Assembly: GCA_002347185.1 (NCBI GenBank)
Contig: DDXK01000074.1
Location: 1 to 5,877, forward strand
Direction: 5' to 3'
Source: Desulfobulbaceae bacterium UBA2262
Lineage (GTDB): Bacteria > Desulfobacterota > Desulfobulbia > Desulfobulbales > Desulfurivibrionaceae
Length of the DNA stretch: 5,877 nt
Positions 4,219-5,877 of this stretch are shown piece after piece. Each line of letters opens with the position of its first letter. Within the stretch, counting starts at the first letter, position 1. The notes beneath the pieces were generated by a model. It worked only from the letters and a program-made list of their open reading frames with translations. It was not told the DNA's origin and did not search any database. The position numbers and the translations under genes are program-made.

Positions 4219-5877
4219 TTGTCATCTCCCATGAGGGCGAGCAGGGTTTTTTGCGCATCGCGGAGGGTTTGCGACGGTTCGCTCTGGGGTTCGGTCCGGA
4301 CAATCAGCCGTGCCTCCGGCGTGAACCGCACCCTGTCGCCCTGGCTTTCGATGAATTTGAGGATTTTTTCCGGTCTGACCGGGGTGTTGTCGTGGAAGGT
4401 GAAGACAAGATTGGCCGGTCCCTGTTCCAGGCGGGTGATCCACATCCTGCGCAGGATGGTCTTCAGGGCCATGACTTCGAAGAGATTGACCGTTTCCGGG
4501 GGCATCTCTCCATAGCGGTCGGCGAATTCGTCCCTGAGATCGAGAAGCTCCTCCTCGCTCTCCGCCGAGGTGAGGCGGCGGTAGGCGATATAGCGCTGTT
4601 CCGTGGCCGGGATGTAGCGGTCCGGCAGGAAGGCGGAGATGCGCAGGTTGATCTCCGGCTCCACCTGCCCGGCGGCCGGCGTTTCGGCGGAGCCCCGTTG
4701 CTTGAGGTCCATGACGGTCTGCTGCAGCAGTTCAAGGTAAAGGTCGTAGCCCACCGCCGCGATGTTACCGCTCTGGGAGATGCCGAGGATATTGCCGCCG
4801 CCGCGGATCTGCAGGTCGCTCATGGCCAGCTTGAAGCCGCCGCCCAGTTCGTTGTAGTCCATGAGGGCTCGCAGCCGTTGCTGGGCGTCCTTGGAGAGGC
4901 CGTCCAGGGAGGGAACCAGCAGGTAAGCGTAGGCCTGCTCCCGGCCCCGGCCGACCCGGCCCCGGAGCTGATAGATTTCCGCCAGCCCCAGCCGGTCGGC
5001 ACGGGTGATGACGATGGTGTTGGCATTGGGAATGTCGAGACCAGACTCGATGATGGTGGTGCAGATGAGGACATCGACCTCCCGGTTCACGAATTTGACC
5101 ATGATCTCTTCCAGGGCCTTGCCCGGCATCTGGCCATGCGCCACGGCAAGGCGCGCCTCCGGCACCAGGGTCTGGATCTTGCCCGCCATCTCGTGGATGG
5201 AGTGGACCCGGTTGTGCACCAGGAATACCTGGCCTCCCCGCTGCAGCTCCCTGACCACTGCCTCCTTGATGACCAGATCGTCGTCCCGGGCCACGAAAGT
5301 CTTCACCGGCCGCCGGTATTCGGGCGGCGAGCTGATCACCGAGAGATCGCGGATGCCGAGCAGGGAGAGCTGCATGGTCCTGGGAATGGGGGTGGCGGTG
5401 AGGGTGAGGACGTCGACCCGGGTTTTGAGTTTTTTCAGCTTTTCCTTGTGGGAAACCCCGAAGCGGTGTTCCTCGTCGATGATGAGCAGGCCCAGCCGCT
5501 TGAAGATCACATCCTGGGAAAGCAGGCGGTGGGTGCCGATGACGATGTCAACCCTGCCGGCGGCAAGATCCTCGACGAGCCGGCGCTGCTCGGCCGCGGA
5601 GCGGAAGCGGGTCAGGCTTTCGATGCGGACGGCGAAGCCCTGGAGACGCTCGCGGAAGGTGGCGGCGTGCTGCTCGGCCAGCACTGTGGTGGGGACCAGG
5701 ATGGCAACCTGGAAGCCGTCGCCCACCACCTTGAAGGCGGCGCGCACCGCGACCTCGGTCTTGCCGTAGCCCACGTCGCCGCAGACCAACCGGTCCATCG
5801 GGCGGGAGTGCTGCATGTCGGTCAGCACATCCTGGATTGCGGAAAGTTGATCCGGGGTCTCCTCCCAGGGGAAGGTG
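4215..5877 (-). CDS. mfd: Transcription-repair coupling factor Mfd, C-terminal part (5' end outside window)
   Basis: Mfd is an ATP-dependent DNA translocase that pushes stalled RNA polymerase off DNA lesions and recruits UvrA. The frame is open from the right edge (first full codon 5876-5874) to TGA 4217-4215, giving 553 residues of a protein usually about 1,150 long. It enters at FPWEETPDQLSAIQDV, the start of the translocase module. Visible motifs, counted from the edge: Walker A GDVGYGKTE (33-41), Walker B DEEH (134-137), motif III TLTATPIPRT (158-167), IESGLDIPNAN (276-286), motif VI QLRGRVGRG (303-311), and the translocation-in-RecG segment through GGGNILGISQSG (about 358-369). The C-terminal TRCF/D7 domain, which masks the UvrA-binding region, covers about 405-506. 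The N-terminal UvrB-like and RNA-polymerase-interacting domains must lie to the right. RecG is excluded by the TRCF domain. The helicase core looks intact. Confidence 0.97.
   Translation of the reverse strand, partial: TFPWEETPDQLSAIQDVLTDMQHSRPMDRLVCGDVGYGKTEVAVRAAFKVVGDGFQVAILVPTTVLAEQHAATFRERLQGFAVRIESLTRFRSAAEQRRLVEDLAAGRVDIVIGTHRLLSQDVIFKRLGLLIIDEEHRFGVSHKEKLKKLKTRVDVLTLTATPIPRTMQLSLLGIRDLSVISSPPEYRRPVKTFVARDDDLVIKEAVVRELQRGGQVFLVHNRVHSIHEMAGKIQTLVPEARLAVAHGQMPGKALEEIMVKFVNREVDVLICTTIIESGLDIPNANTIVITRADRLGLAEIYQLRGRVGRGREQAYAYLLVPSLDGLSKDAQQRLRALMDYNELGGGFKLAMSDLQIRGGGNILGISQSGNIAAVGYDLYLELLQQTVMDLKQRGSAETPAAGQVEPEINLRISAFLPDRYIPATEQRYIAYRRLTSAESEEELLDLRDEFADRYGEMPPETVNLFEVMALKTILRRMWITRLEQGPANLVFTFHDNTPVRPEKILKFIESQGDRVRFTPEARLIVRTEPQSEPSQTLRDAQKTLLALMGDDN

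Noticed and set aside
3097..4515. 472-codon open frame on the + strand, antisense to surA and the end of mfd
   Set aside because: It is opposite two clearly conserved genes, has no recognisable domain or ribosome site, and crosses the intergenic spacer. Long antisense frames are expected from the GC-rich codon use.
5005..5769. 254-codon + strand frame opposite mfd
   Set aside because: It mirrors the Mfd helicase core. Its Ser/Arg/Met/Thr-rich translation has no domain character.

Overview
This window looks like an ordinary chromosomal housekeeping segment of a GC-rich Gram-negative bacterium. The organism has a periplasm, because a SurA-type chaperone with a Sec signal peptide is present. 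Gene content and protein style (glycogen phosphorylase, a CX2CX2CX7C flavoprotein, and mfd, surA-like, rodZ-like and recO in a row) fit the former Deltaproteobacteria (Desulfobacterota / Desulfuromonadia-like). That placement is an inference from family resemblance, not a search result.

Layout. On the + strand, positions 1-477 hold the C-terminal end of a glycogen/alpha-glucan phosphorylase, cut by the left window edge just before its PLP lysine. A 126-bp spacer with weak terminator-like and -10-like signals follows. Next comes a complete 192-residue flavodoxin-like FMN reductase with an iron-sulfur-type cysteine motif (604-1182). The rest of the window is on the - strand and reads right to left: mfd (C-terminal 553 residues, cut by the right edge), a SurA-like parvulin, a RodZ-like HTH/transmembrane/DUF4115 protein, and recO. 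Spacings are 68, 43 and 2 bp, so the four genes probably form one co-directional operon. recO and the flavoprotein gene converge with only 12 bp between their stop codons and no visible terminator.

How the genes relate. The - strand cluster combines transcription-coupled repair (Mfd), outer-membrane protein folding (SurA-like), cell-shape organisation (RodZ-like) and RecFOR recombination (RecO). It is a housekeeping operon rather than one pathway. The two + strand genes are unrelated to it and probably to each other.

I saw no mobile element, CRISPR array, tRNA, rRNA or defence cassette, and no convincing new multigene system. The points worth a second look are small-scale. In the mfd/surA spacer there are two chained mini-ORFs joined by ATGA overlaps, and an inverted repeat over a possible -10 box. 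At the 3' end of surA there is an in-phase A-AAA-AAA heptamer followed by a small hairpin. The Pro/Glu-rich linker of rodZ contains a G-quadruplex-type motif.
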